A DNA stretch of 64,000 nucleotides from contig CAJLEF010000005.1 of assembly GCA_905205665.1 (NCBI GenBank), positions 31,270-95,269 of the forward strand, written 5' to 3'. The position numbers and the translations under genes were made by a program. The DNA comes from an uncultured Bacillota bacterium (lineage in GTDB: Bacteria > Bacillota_I > Bacilli_A > RF39 > UBA660). Position 1 is the first letter of the stretch. Each line of letters begins with the position of its first letter. Positions 35,423-44,067 of the stretch are shown piece after piece. Under the pieces are notes generated by a model, which made no database searches, was not told the origin of the DNA, and worked only from the letters and a program-made list of their open reading frames with translations.

Positions 35423-35503
35423 AAATAATTTCTTTCCTCTCTTCAACTTCTCAGTCCTTAAAAGGCAAAAATCAAGATTAAAATAAATGAATTAAACTTT
35501 TTT

Positions 35504-35509
35504 ATTATA
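35504..35509 (-). promoter_or_regulatory. Possible -10 box nearer to the valS operon
   Basis: A perfect TATAAT on the minus strand about 80 bases before the start at 35422; the -35 region is poor. It could let the operon be transcribed independently of the distant T-box leader. Confidence 0.3.
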
Positions 35510-35764
35510 ATGATTAACTGCAAAATACATACATAAATCAATGAAGAAAATTTCCCAAATTATTTTTTTCTAAATATATTCTAAATCTGAAAACATGTTT
35601 TTTTATTTGATGTAATGGTACTTTAGATGACAATTGATTATTATTTCAAAAATGATGATTTTAATATTCTCATGGATGACTAACTTAAATCTTTAAATGT
35701 TAATTTTACCCTCATTTTGAATATTCAAATTTAATTATTTATTTTCAACTATTAACGCCTTTCT
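35510..35764 (-). other. AT-rich gene-free stretch between a T-box leader and the valS operon
   Basis: About 255 bases with only very short frames on the minus strand (for example 11 codons beginning MRVKLTFKDLS, 10 codons beginning MRILKSSFLK). No ribosome site suits them. It may be the residue of a deleted or decayed gene once controlled by the T-box. Confidence 0.45.
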
Positions 35765-35958
35765 AACAAAAAAGAATGATCCATCCAAAGGAGTCAAAGT
35801 TTGACGGTACCATCCTTATTTTTTCTCTTTCTTGATAAAGGAGACATCTCCTACATGCATTTGTTAACAACCTTCTAAAATAAATTTTGTTTATTTACAC
35901 CAACCATAAACTCTCTTTAAAAAATTTATTTTATACTCCTTTAACTTCTTCGCATTTC
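35765..35958 (-). promoter_or_regulatory. Second T-box leader (possibly decayed)
   Basis: On the minus strand: AGTA and GAA loop-E elements, AGAGAG and GGTGTAAAT distal Stem I elements, and an antiterminator AAGGA-[TGGTACC]-GTCAAA...TTTGAC-TCCTT with the 7-base tRNA-binding bulge intact. The specifier segment reads GAAGGTTG: GTT (Val) or GGT (Gly), depending on register. The terminator is poor; the T-run lies 16-18 bases beyond the antiterminator and I find no strong competing helix. The next gene is about 340 bases away. Confidence 0.75.
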
Positions 35959-35964
35959 TTAAAT

Positions 35965-35993
35965 ATCATACCAGTATATTTTCTAAAAATCAA
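35965..35993 (-). promoter_or_regulatory. Promoter of the second T-box leader
   Basis: TTGATT (35993-35988), a 17-base spacer, and TGG-TATGAT (extended -10, 35970-35965), overlapping the stop codon of the preceding gene. Confidence 0.7.
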
Positions 35994-36940
35994 GATAGTT
36001 TAATCGTTTGCCTTAAACTATTACCAATATATACTTTTAGATTGGTTTCTTCTAAAATTGTTTTACCTTCATTACCAGCCAAAGAAAAGGTATCACTAAT
36101 TATTTTATTATTCATTAAATCGTAAACATAGAAGGTATCTTCATTTGTCGTACAATTTAAATATTTACCTGTAAAAGATAATTTTTTAAAATGACCATCT
36201 AATTTTTCATTATTATTATAATCAATCAAAACATTATCATTATTAAGTGTTTCAATGATAATAACATCCCCATTAAAAGCCACGATTGGTTCAGTAATAT
36301 TTGCTGTTAAAGTTGCGTCATTAGTATCAATAATATTCCAAGTCCCATCTTTTAAAGCAATGTAATAATCCGAATTTAAAAGTTCTGTACTTTCTTCATA
36401 AGAAAGACCAATGAATTTATAATTATCAGTAAAAGGAATAAGCATATGGGGCATATTTAGAAAACTCATTACGCCATAATTACCATCCATATCTGCTAAA
36501 ATAACATTATCATTAGTGAGTCCCTGTCCATAATCTTTAACTTCTTTATAAGTTGTAGTTTTATAGGCTGATTTTGTTTTTATATCATATAAGAAAGTTA
36601 TTCCATCATCTGTAATAAAAGCATATCTATCTTGAATAACTTTAACGTAAGCAGAAGAATCGATAAAAGTCTTTTTATATGTACCATCAGTCACGGTATT
36701 TTTAGCAATATCACAATCATCAGAAGTACATTCATAATTACCAATCAACTCGCCATCTTCCGTATAAAACCATAATTTATTATCAAAAAACTTTTCTTTA
36801 TTCGTGTTTGGCTTCTCATTATTAATGATAATCTGTTTTTTAGAGTGGTGTAAAAACATGCCATATCCCCCTAAAAAGGAAGAAAGGACGAGTAAAATAA
36901 CAATCGTTATCCCCGCACTTTTAGTTATTTTCTTGTCCAT
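35990..36940 (-). CDS. Membrane-anchored extracytoplasmic protein, one copy of a repeated module
   Basis: About 316 residues: a short basic cytoplasmic start, one transmembrane helix (ITIVILLVLSSFLGGYGMF), then an extracytoplasmic beta-rich domain. It contains the module also found twice in the neighbouring 754-residue protein: a DG/LxGxYEC start, a second Cys in DCDIA, a RYAFI strand and a YGVM strand resembling WG-type repeats. The two Cys suggest a disulfide. ATG at 36940 (MDKK) is preferred; the frame opens at GTG 36961. Overlap with the upstream gene implies co-expression. Function unknown. Confidence 0.7.
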   Translation of the reverse strand: MDKKITKSAGITIVILLVLSSFLGGYGMFLHHSKKQIIINNEKPNTNKEKFFDNKLWFYTEDGELIGNYECTSDDCDIAKNTVTDGTYKKTFIDSSAYVKVIQDRYAFITDDGITFLYDIKTKSAYKTTTYKEVKDYGQGLTNDNVILADMDGNYGVMSFLNMPHMLIPFTDNYKFIGLSYEESTELLNSDYYIALKDGTWNIIDTNDATLTANITEPIVAFNGDVIIIETLNNDNVLIDYNNNEKLDGHFKKLSFTGKYLNCTTNEDTFYVYDLMNNKIISDTFSLAGNEGKTILEETNLKVYIGNSLRQTIKLS

Positions 36941-39185
36941 CTGTCGTCTCTTCTTTCTCACTTACATAACTGCCATCTAATAAGAATTTTAAAGGAGCAT
37001 TATAAGTATTATTGGTATTACCAATTTCGACATAAATATACTTACTATCAAAGGTAATTCTAAAGGAGTTGACATTGCTACCATAATAACGATCTGTTAA
37101 AAGTTTAAGGCCATTTTCACCTTTTTCATCCCCATTTACTTCATAAATGTATTCTTTATTTGGTTCATCGTAACGATACAAATGAACACGATGATTAATA
37201 ACTGCAGCATAAAAATCGTCATAAAGTTCTACATAATTATATGCTGTACTACTTATTTCTTTATCAAATGAATGAACAAAGAACATGTTATCTTTAAAAG
37301 TTTTCAAATAATTTTTGTAATAGTCAACAATTGGAGAAGCTTTATCTTCAGTTTGTTTAGAACCATTTCTATCATATAAAGAATATTTATTATTTTCTGT
37401 CACCACAAAGTAATCACCTAAGCGTTTAATCTCGGATTTATTAAATTGAATAACAGAACTTACGCCATCACTCGTTATTTTATTAACGCCGTATTTACCG
37501 CTAGCTTTTGAAACAGCAATAAAGTATAAATTAGAAGGAGTAATAAAAGTTACATCTTCACCACCTGTATAAGAAGAAGTGTCCACACTAGAAAATTCAC
37601 TAATAGGTTTCGTTGTATTACTTAAATCAACTAAATAAATGCTAGAGCCATCTTTAATAAAGGCATATTTTTTACCGATAATTGGAATGTAACCTTCTTT
37701 GACATCTCCCGTTTCTTTCACATTACCATTTGTTTCTCTGTAGACAGAATCACTAGCTATAGTACAATTGCTAAGTTTTTGGGTATTATTTTCAATGGTA
37801 TTTTGATTGTTGCAACGGTAAGAACCTAGAAGTTCTTTTTTACTACTGTCACCATAAATATATAAAGAACCATCAAAATAATTTAAGAACGCTAAATTTT
37901 TAGATAATCTTCCCTCTTTTAAATTAACATTATAATTTGTTTTCTCATCATTATCATAAACATTAACAAGAAGAATATCGTCTGTTAATTCATAATCAAA
38001 TGATTTTTTAGTATTTACAAGTTTTAAATCATCATTATAAACTTCTGTTTTATTATAAACATCACTTTTTAATTCGATGTCTTTCATGCTGTATGAATTG
38101 TCTTCATAATCTAAAACATATAACTTGTTTTGACGAACAGAAATCATGATATCTTTTAATAAAACAATATAGTCTTGATCATCATTTTTGCTTACTTCTT
38201 TAGCATTATAATCATAAACATGATATTTATTTTGACTATTTTTCGTTACCACGTATTTATCATTAGCATTTACAATGGTTTCATTGAAAGCCTTGGTTAA
38301 AGGTTTATTTTCCAAGTTGGATACATAAGAATTGTTATCTTTACGAACAGAAACAAGTTTTACTTCCTCTTGATTAGGAATAATGTGTAATTCATCATAA
38401 GTAGCCGGAATAACCGTTTTAGCTTCCTCATCAGTTAATTCTATTAAACCGTATTTGCTTTCCTCATTTTTTACAATGATATCATTCGTATATTGATAGC
38501 TTGTTAAGACATCATAGACAGTACTTACTGTTTTTTCATCTTTAAGATCATATAAAATATAACTTTTAACACTTTCATCTTTTGTATCTCGAATGAAAAC
38601 AAAACGATCGTGATAAATAGAGGAACGAAGTTGTAAAGCTTCTTCTTTTTCATTTTCAAGTCTTGTGGTATCCATCACCGTATCTTGATTTAAGAAAGCC
38701 ACTTCACATTGTTTTTCATCTTTATTAACACATTCATATTTACCAAGTTCTTTACCATCTTTATCAAGCAAAATAAGTGTTCCATTCTCGTAACGATAAT
38801 TATCTTTTTCTAAAATAACATCAGGATTGCTTAAGGAAGAAGAATTGTCTTTTTTTAAAACAAAGAAAACAATAACTCCTACAATTAATAAGACGACTAA
38901 AACAGCAACAATAGAAAAGATGATTTTCTTTTTTTTATCAAGAGACTTCCACCAATCCTTTAACTTATCTAAAGGTTTCTTTTTCTTAGGTGGTTCTTCT
39001 TTTTTCATTTCCTCTTTTGTTTCCACTTCTGTTTTAAAAATCAAATCCGAATCTTTCATATGTTCATCAAATTCACTTTGATATTCATTGGCAATATTTT
39101 CTAATGATTCTAAGGCTAAATCACTTAAGGTATTAAGTTCTTTAGTATCTTCTTTTTTAGTTAAATTATCCGTTTCATTATTCAT
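36921..39185 (-). CDS. Large membrane-anchored protein with repeated Cys-pair/WG-like modules
   Basis: 754 residues: about 80 acidic/basic cytoplasmic residues ending in KKKPLDKLKDWWKSLDKKKK, one transmembrane helix (FSIVAVLVVLLIVGVIVFFV, about 90-110), and about 640 extracytoplasmic residues. Two modules can be aligned: LDKDGKELGKYECV...KQCEVAF...DRFVFI...SKYGLIEL and ELLGSYRCN...SNCTIAS...KYAFIKD...GKYGVNKI. Each has one YxC and one xCxxA cysteine. The topology suggests a sensor or surface scaffold. It is encoded just upstream of its smaller relative. Confidence 0.75.
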   Translation of the reverse strand: MNNETDNLTKKEDTKELNTLSDLALESLENIANEYQSEFDEHMKDSDLIFKTEVETKEEMKKEEPPKKKKPLDKLKDWWKSLDKKKKIIFSIVAVLVVLLIVGVIVFFVLKKDNSSSLSNPDVILEKDNYRYENGTLILLDKDGKELGKYECVNKDEKQCEVAFLNQDTVMDTTRLENEKEEALQLRSSIYHDRFVFIRDTKDESVKSYILYDLKDEKTVSTVYDVLTSYQYTNDIIVKNEESKYGLIELTDEEAKTVIPATYDELHIIPNQEEVKLVSVRKDNNSYVSNLENKPLTKAFNETIVNANDKYVVTKNSQNKYHVYDYNAKEVSKNDDQDYIVLLKDIMISVRQNKLYVLDYEDNSYSMKDIELKSDVYNKTEVYNDDLKLVNTKKSFDYELTDDILLVNVYDNDEKTNYNVNLKEGRLSKNLAFLNYFDGSLYIYGDSSKKELLGSYRCNNQNTIENNTQKLSNCTIASDSVYRETNGNVKETGDVKEGYIPIIGKKYAFIKDGSSIYLVDLSNTTKPISEFSSVDTSSYTGGEDVTFITPSNLYFIAVSKASGKYGVNKITSDGVSSVIQFNKSEIKRLGDYFVVTENNKYSLYDRNGSKQTEDKASPIVDYYKNYLKTFKDNMFFVHSFDKEISSTAYNYVELYDDFYAAVINHRVHLYRYDEPNKEYIYEVNGDEKGENGLKLLTDRYYGSNVNSFRITFDSKYIYVEIGNTNNTYNAPLKFLLDGSYVSEKEETTDGQENN

Positions 39186-39352
39186 ATTTTGAACCTCTTT
39201 CTATTTTTAACTTTTTAAGAGTGTTGTTTATGTTGTTTTTGTTTGTAATCATCTACTACTCTTACTCTCTTCTACTATAAAAGAATATCACATTTTTTTT
39301 CGAAAGTATAGATTAAAAAAAATGAAGATATTTATAGGAGGTTATTTTAAAG

Positions 39353-39390
39353 TATTAAAAAAAACTGTCATTGAAAAATTTCTTTGACAG
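39353..39390 (-). terminator. Terminator of the pseudogene
   Basis: CTGTCA / TGACAG closing pair with partly paired interior, followed on the minus strand by eight T's. It overlaps the pseudogene's last codons. Confidence 0.65.
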
Positions 39391-39961
39391 CATAAAAATT
39401 AGAATTCTTATCTTTTAATTTTTCTTGATCATCTTTTGATACAATAAATATATTATTATTTTTAGAAAGTTCACTTTGAATAAATTCACATATAAGAGAA
39501 TACATCTCCAAATTAGCTAATTCAGGAGAAGATACCACTGGTTTTTTAGATACTTGACTCCAAAATAAATAATTTTCAAATGAGTGTAGATGATCGGTAC
39601 TTATTTGAACAAAATCTGAATATGGTCAAGATAGCGTCTCTCGTTAAGTTTGGTATACCAATTTGGTGGGGCATCTACCGTACTCTTTACTCGATCATCA
39701 TATACACTAATTCCGCCAATATTAGCAGGAGTAGCACATCGAATAAATATCGTTTCGTAATTATCACAAAATTTTTTTAGTTAGTCTACTTGGTTAACCC
39801 ATGGATGAGAATCACAAATTAAAAGAGGTACATTGCCAAGCAAATAAAATGTTAGGATGTCTTCCTCAGTCAAGTTGCCTTCATTGGGAGTTCTTAAATT
39901 TTTCTCCAGTTCTTCTTCAAATAACCATTTTTTTTAATTACCCTTCTTTCTTCTTTTTCAT
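39368..39961 (-). pseudogene. Decayed gene of unknown function
   Basis: Translating the minus strand gives protein-like segments in different frames. MKKKKEG meets a stop at an eight-A run, then KKWLFEEELEKNLRTPNEGN continues in a shifted frame to NQVD, TAA (around 39784), LKKFCDNYETIFIRCATPAN and onward to LDHIQILFK, TAA (around 39603). After another frameshift STDHLHSFENYLFWSQVSKK runs to VKEIFQ and TGA. Two frameshifts and one in-frame stop leave no intact product. Short plus-strand frames over the region have no ribosome site. I do not recognise the family. Confidence 0.7.
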
Positions 39962-40010
39962 TTCAAATTGGCTGTACTCTAACACAAAATCTAGGTAATT
40001 ACAACTTTAT

Positions 40011-40784
40011 TTAAAATCTAACTTGAAATAAAAAGTCTAAAAACCATGAGAATTTATCATAGAAAAAGAAAACTAAACACAAAGCACTAATTAAAAATGG
40101 GCCATATGGAAGTTCTTTAGTATGAGAAGAATATAAAGTAAACGTGGCATACGGTAAAGCCAAAAAAGTAGATAAAATAAGAGCCATTAAACCGTGAGGA
40201 AGACCTAAAATAAGTCCGAATAGAAATGAAAGTTTGATATCTCCTCCTCCTAAAGCTTCTCTTTTAAATAAAAATTTACCTAAAAGTCCGATAAAAAACA
40301 TAAAGAAAAATAAAATAACGCCAGCAAGGATTCTTGAAAGAGCAAAAGAAAGACCATAAAAGAACCATTGTAATAGAAAAATACCAAGCGCACTAACAAT
40401 TAAAGGAGAATCTAAAATTATCATATATTTAATATCGGTCAAAAAGATCAAATCAAATAAAGAAAAGAGAAAAAGAGATATTAAAAAATAATAAGAAAAG
40501 CCATAATAAAAGTAAGATAAAGAAAAAGATAGTCCTAGAAATATTTCAGTAATTAGCATTGTTTTAGGAAGTTTATGATGACAAGAAGAACATTTTCCTT
40601 TTAAAAATAAATAAGAAAAAATTGGCACTAACTCATAAAAAGCTAAAGGATGATTACAATAGTCACAATGACTTCTTGGTTTAACAATGGATTTACCAAG
40701 GGGTAGTCTTTCTGCCATCACTCCATAAAAGGAAGCTAAAACGCTTCCTAAAATAAAACACATTATACCATTAAATACATTCAT
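40011..40784 (-). CDS. pilD: Prepilin peptidase (PilD/ComC type)
   Basis: Cleaves and N-methylates prepilins such as the pseudopilin at 29.6 kb. 257 residues, eight or so membrane helices. The cytoplasmic zinc loop has C40, C43, C65, C68 (CDYC...CSSC). The aspartyl protease residues are in LTDIKYM and GGGDIKL. ATG at 40784 follows AGGTGAT. The frame extends further upstream over the end of pilC, but that part overlaps PilC and has no start signal. It starts eight bases after the pilC stop. Confidence 0.93.
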   Translation of the reverse strand: MNVFNGIMCFILGSVLASFYGVMAERLPLGKSIVKPRSHCDYCNHPLAFYELVPIFSYLFLKGKCSSCHHKLPKTMLITEIFLGLSFSLSYFYYGFSYYFLISLFLFSLFDLIFLTDIKYMIILDSPLIVSALGIFLLQWFFYGLSFALSRILAGVILFFFMFFIGLLGKFLFKREALGGGDIKLSFLFGLILGLPHGLMALILSTFLALPYATFTLYSSHTKELPYGPFLISALCLVFFFYDKFSWFLDFLFQVRF

Positions 40785-40792
40785 AACATCAC

Positions 40793-42394
40793 CTATTCTA
40801 GTTGTCCATATAAATCGAACATTGGCACCATAACAGCCATTAAAATCACACCAACAATTACAGCTAATAAACAAATAGTAATCGGTTCGATAAATGATTT
40901 CAAGCTATTAACCATAGAACGATGCATTTCTTGATAGTAACTACTTACTTTGCTCATCATCTCAGCTAACTGACCTGTTGATTCACCTGTTTCAATCATA
41001 AAGTAAGCAACATCTGGTACCGCCCAATGATCTTTAAAAGCTAAACTTATTTTATCACCTTTGACAATATTGTCGATGGTATTATACATAATTTCTTTAT
41101 AAATCTCATTATTTGTTATTTTACTTAAAATATCAATACTATCCGTAATAAAAACATTATTTTTTAAAAGAGAAGCAAACGTTTTAGAAAAGATAGTCAT
41201 TTCATTATAAATAATAACTTTGCCAATGATTGGTATTTTCATAGCAAAAGTCTGCAATGATTTACGAAAAGCCTTAATTTTTTGATAAAGTAAAACTAAA
41301 ATAAGTATAATAACTGAAATCATTAAAATGAGAGTTAAAGCATTAGCTTGTAAAAAATTACTAATATTTAAAATAAGAACGGTAAAGCCATTTAAAGTAG
41401 CTCCTGCTTCCTCATAAATATTAACAAACTGAGGAACTACCCATACCATAATAAAAGTAATAACTGCTAAAGCAAAAATCATAATAATAGTTGGATAAGT
41501 CAAAGCAGACACCATTTGTTTTCTAGTTTTTTCTATTTCTTCATAGTAATTAGCCATATCATCCAAGGTTTCTTCAAGTTCGCCAGTTGCTTCAGCGGCT
41601 TTTATCATATTAATTAAAAGAGCTGGAAACATATTTCCTTGTTTTTCTAGAGCACTTGAAAAAGATTCTCCCATGGTTAGCTCGTAAATGATAGATTGAA
41701 AAGCTCTTTTATAAGTAGCATTTTTATTCATTTGACGATTCAATATTCTAATAGAATCTGTTAGTGGAATACCACTTTTTAAATAAGTAGAAAGCTGTGT
41801 GAGCCAAAATAATAAATCTTTATTTTTTAAACGAACCGAAAAAAGACTTGATTTACCATAAATTAAATTAATAAGATCACTTGTTTCGATTTTATAAACA
41901 TCATAACCATCTTGTACTAAGAAGGTATTAACATCTAGCTTAGAAAAACTGTTCATAATACCCGTTTCAATTTTACCTTCTCTATTTTTGGCAGTAAAAC
42001 GGTATACTTGAGCTTCTTTACTTCTTATTTTACCTGTCGTTTCTAATTCATTTAAAAGTTTTAGTTTTTCTTTCTCGAGGCCCTCGATTTTCTTTTTCAT
42101 AAAAGATGTGTTTTTTAATAGATCATTAATATCCATGTTTAAAACACTTTTTGGCTTTTCTTCTTTTTTTGCCTTTGTATTTGCATTAGAACTTGCACTT
42201 TTATTTACAGGAGCAACGGCTTCTGATACTTTTACACTGGCATGCTGCCATAAAAAGGTTGGCAAATCTTTAAAAACATAAACAATACCACGCCATAGAC
42301 ACTCAAAAATATAAATAATAACTTCCATCACAGATTTAAAAGACATAAATAAACCAATGCTCGGATATTTTAAAGGATTCGAATTCTCTTGCAT
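40793..42394 (-). CDS. pilC: Type IV pilus / type II secretion inner-membrane platform protein PilC
   Basis: 533 residues. The C-terminal 370 carry two T2SF domains, each about 120 residues ending in a membrane segment (LTQLSTYLKSGIPLTDSIRI ... YPTIIMIFALAVITFIMVWV, and IFSKTFASLLKNNVFITDSI ... ITICLLAVIVGVILMAVMVP). The N-terminal extension of about 130 residues includes a hydrophobic or amphipathic segment (VIIYIFECLWRGIVYVF), a Ser/Ala/Lys linker and a short coiled coil; it is longer than usual. It precedes pilD. PilB is encoded alone at 60.6 kb. Confidence 0.92.
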   Translation of the reverse strand: MQENSNPLKYPSIGLFMSFKSVMEVIIYIFECLWRGIVYVFKDLPTFLWQHASVKVSEAVAPVNKSASSNANTKAKKEEKPKSVLNMDINDLLKNTSFMKKKIEGLEKEKLKLLNELETTGKIRSKEAQVYRFTAKNREGKIETGIMNSFSKLDVNTFLVQDGYDVYKIETSDLINLIYGKSSLFSVRLKNKDLLFWLTQLSTYLKSGIPLTDSIRILNRQMNKNATYKRAFQSIIYELTMGESFSSALEKQGNMFPALLINMIKAAEATGELEETLDDMANYYEEIEKTRKQMVSALTYPTIIMIFALAVITFIMVWVVPQFVNIYEEAGATLNGFTVLILNISNFLQANALTLILMISVIILILVLLYQKIKAFRKSLQTFAMKIPIIGKVIIYNEMTIFSKTFASLLKNNVFITDSIDILSKITNNEIYKEIMYNTIDNIVKGDKISLAFKDHWAVPDVAYFMIETGESTGQLAEMMSKVSSYYQEMHRSMVNSLKSFIEPITICLLAVIVGVILMAVMVPMFDLYGQLE

Positions 42395-42418
42395 ACTATT
42401 CCCTCTATTCTCTTTTTA

Positions 42419-42448
42419 AGTATATCATATTTCTTCATAAGCAAACAA
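42419..42448 (-). promoter_or_regulatory. Promoter of pilC-pilD
   Basis: TTGTTT (42448-42443), an 18-base spacer and an extended -10 TGA-TATACT (42424-42419) on the minus strand. Confidence 0.6.
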
Positions 42449-42491
42449 CTTAATTTTTAAAAGAAAAGATTTTCACAATGAAAAAAAACCA

Positions 42492-42526
42492 CTAAAAAAT
42501 TGGCTCTTCAAACATATGGTTTAAGA
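42492..42526 (-). terminator. Terminator of the SEDS gene
   Basis: On the minus strand CTCTTAAAC-CATAT-GTTTGAAGAG, containing the stop codon, then six T's. Confidence 0.75.
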
Positions 42527-43684
42527 GTTTGTCATCATTTTAATTTGTCTTTTTTCTTCGTTAATTTTATTTTCAATAGCAATTCTTTGAAGCACAAAAC
42601 ACAATAAAATAATATTCATATTATAACTTCCTCCATAACTTAAAAATGGAAGTGGTACTCCAGTTAAAGGAATTAAAGCGAGTGACCCAGCTAAATTTAT
42701 GGCTAAATGAAGTAAGATATAAATAAAAGTTCCATAACAAATAATAAAATTACGGGTATTATCACAAGTTTTAGCGATTTTTAAAATGCGATATAAAATT
42801 AAAATATAACCAATTAAAACTAAAATGCCTACTAAAAGTCCTAATTCTTCTACTAGTATAGGAAAAATAAAATCAGTATGAGCTTCCGGCAAATATAAGT
42901 ATTTTTGACTAGAATTGCCAAGTCCAACACCTAAAAGGCCACCATTATGATATGCAATAAGGCCATTGCAAACTTGATAACCCGTATCGTCCATATAACG
43001 GCTACATGGAGCCGCAAATTTAAGACGTGATAACTGAGAAGAATTAAAAATATCAGAACCACTGTAAAGAAGGATAATAGCAAATAAAATAGTCCCTATT
43101 CCTATATATTTTATAATATTTACTTTCTTTTTTTCAGGAAACGGTACTTTCAAAAAAGTGAAAAAGACAATTCCAGCAATAATTGCCGCTCCACCAAAAT
43201 CTGGTTGTTTCGCTACTAAAATAAAAATAAAAAGAGCAATAACAATAGGAATAAAATTATACAAAAATGTTTTTTTTCTTTTTAAACTTTTTTCATAAAA
43301 AACCCCCATATATAAAATTAAAGCAGTTTTAGCAAACTCGGTTGGTTGTAAATTAAAAAAACCAAAATCAATCCAGCTTTGAGCTCCACCAGCTATCGCA
43401 CCATAACCAAAAACATAAAGCAGTAAGGCAACGACTATAATTAAATAAAGCGGTGCAAACCATTTATAATTACGTGTAGGATATTTTAAAACGAATAAAA
43501 ATCCTAAAAAACAAGAAAACAAGACAAATATTACTTGTCGGATAAAAAAATAATAAGAGGAAACTTGATATCTTAATACTGCCGACACTGATGAGGCACT
43601 TAAAATCATCACAATTCCCAAAATCATATAAACTAACATTAGAAAAAAAAGAGGTCTATCTATTTTTTTCATTAAGGACTTCAT
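42521..43684 (-). CDS. SEDS-family peptidoglycan polymerase (FtsW/RodA/SpoVE)
   Basis: 387 residues with about ten transmembrane helices. The SEDS signatures are present: KQPDFGGAAIIAGIVFF (catalytic-loop region), HTDFIFPILVEELG, and ALIPLTGVPLPFLSYGGSYN near the C terminus. It polymerises glycan strands with a class B PBP, which is not in this window. Sequence alone does not separate divisional FtsW, elongation RodA or spore-cortex SpoVE; the LPFLSYGGS form is compatible with FtsW/SpoVE. It has its own promoter and terminator. Confidence 0.92.
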   Translation of the reverse strand: MKSLMKKIDRPLFFLMLVYMILGIVMILSASSVSAVLRYQVSSYYFFIRQVIFVLFSCFLGFLFVLKYPTRNYKWFAPLYLIIVVALLLYVFGYGAIAGGAQSWIDFGFFNLQPTEFAKTALILYMGVFYEKSLKRKKTFLYNFIPIVIALFIFILVAKQPDFGGAAIIAGIVFFTFLKVPFPEKKKVNIIKYIGIGTILFAIILLYSGSDIFNSSQLSRLKFAAPCSRYMDDTGYQVCNGLIAYHNGGLLGVGLGNSSQKYLYLPEAHTDFIFPILVEELGLLVGILVLIGYILILYRILKIAKTCDNTRNFIICYGTFIYILLHLAINLAGSLALIPLTGVPLPFLSYGGSYNMNIILLCFVLQRIAIENKINEEKRQIKMMTNS

Positions 43685-43701
43685 AGTATCACCTTATCAT
43701 A

Positions 43702-43729
43702 ATCGTATCACAAAAATAAATAGATACAA
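43702..43729 (-). promoter_or_regulatory. Promoter of the SEDS gene
   Basis: TTGTAT (43729-43724), 16-base spacer, extended -10 TGA-TACGAT (43707-43702). Confidence 0.55.
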
Positions 43730-43747
43730 AGTTATTTTAAAAAATAG

Positions 43748-43775
43748 TTGACATTTATTAAACAAAAAATAATAT
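43748..43775 (+). promoter_or_regulatory. Candidate promoter of the YjcZ-like gene
   Basis: A perfect TTGACA with TAATAT after 16 bases, about 64 bases before the ribosome site. Confidence 0.4.
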
Positions 43776-43838
43776 ACATTTTATATCACTTTTTAAAAAG
43801 ATGTATAAAATATAGTAGATAGATTAGGAGGTAATACT

Positions 43839-44027
43839 ATGTATTATTATGGTAATAATGGTTACTATGGTGGTATGGGTGGCGGATATTCTCCATGTTA
43901 TAACACAGGATATGCCGGATACACTTCTGGTTATGGTGCAGGCGCCGCTATTTGGATCGTTTTATTCATCTTACTTGTTATCATCATAGGAGCTGGCTGG
44001 AATTGGAATAACAATTCTAACAACTAA
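43839..44027 (+). CDS. Tiny Gly/Tyr-rich transmembrane protein (YjcZ-like)
   Basis: 62 residues. The N-terminal 35 are a Tyr/Gly/Asn repeat-like stretch (MYYYGNNGYYGGMGGGYSPC...), followed by one helix AAIWIVLFILLVIIIGAG and a Trp/Asn tail. The helix closely resembles the ALIVVLFILLIIVGA core of the YjcZ tiny membrane proteins, several of which are made during sporulation in Bacillus. A near-consensus TAGGAGGT lies ahead of the ATG and a terminator follows. The spore link is inference from family and from spoIVB/spoIIM/spoVB in this window. Confidence 0.75.
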   Translation: MYYYGNNGYYGGMGGGYSPCYNTGYAGYTSGYGAGAAIWIVLFILLVIIIGAGWNWNNNSNN

Positions 44028-44035
44028 AGATAGAT

Positions 44036-44067
44036 AAAAAGGTGACTCGTTTTGAGTTACCTTTTTT
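44036..44067. terminator. Bidirectional terminator
   Basis: AAAAAGGTGACTC / GAGTTACCTTTTTT, 5-base loop, between the YjcZ-like and MYG1 genes. Confidence 0.87.

Noticed and set aside
39461..39470. Possible coding start for an intact version of the decayed gene
   Set aside because: Only the C-terminal third is open in this frame; upstream frames are interrupted, so no intact gene can be called.
39580..39998. Two plus-strand frames of 65-66 codons
   Set aside because: They are shadows of the minus-strand pseudogene; neither has a ribosome site, whereas the minus-strand fragments are protein-like and end at a terminator.
43839..44027. Gly/Tyr-rich protein as a glycine-rich RNA-binding or silk-like protein
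   Set aside because: The C-terminal helix matches YjcZ-type tiny membrane proteins and there is no RNA-binding motif.
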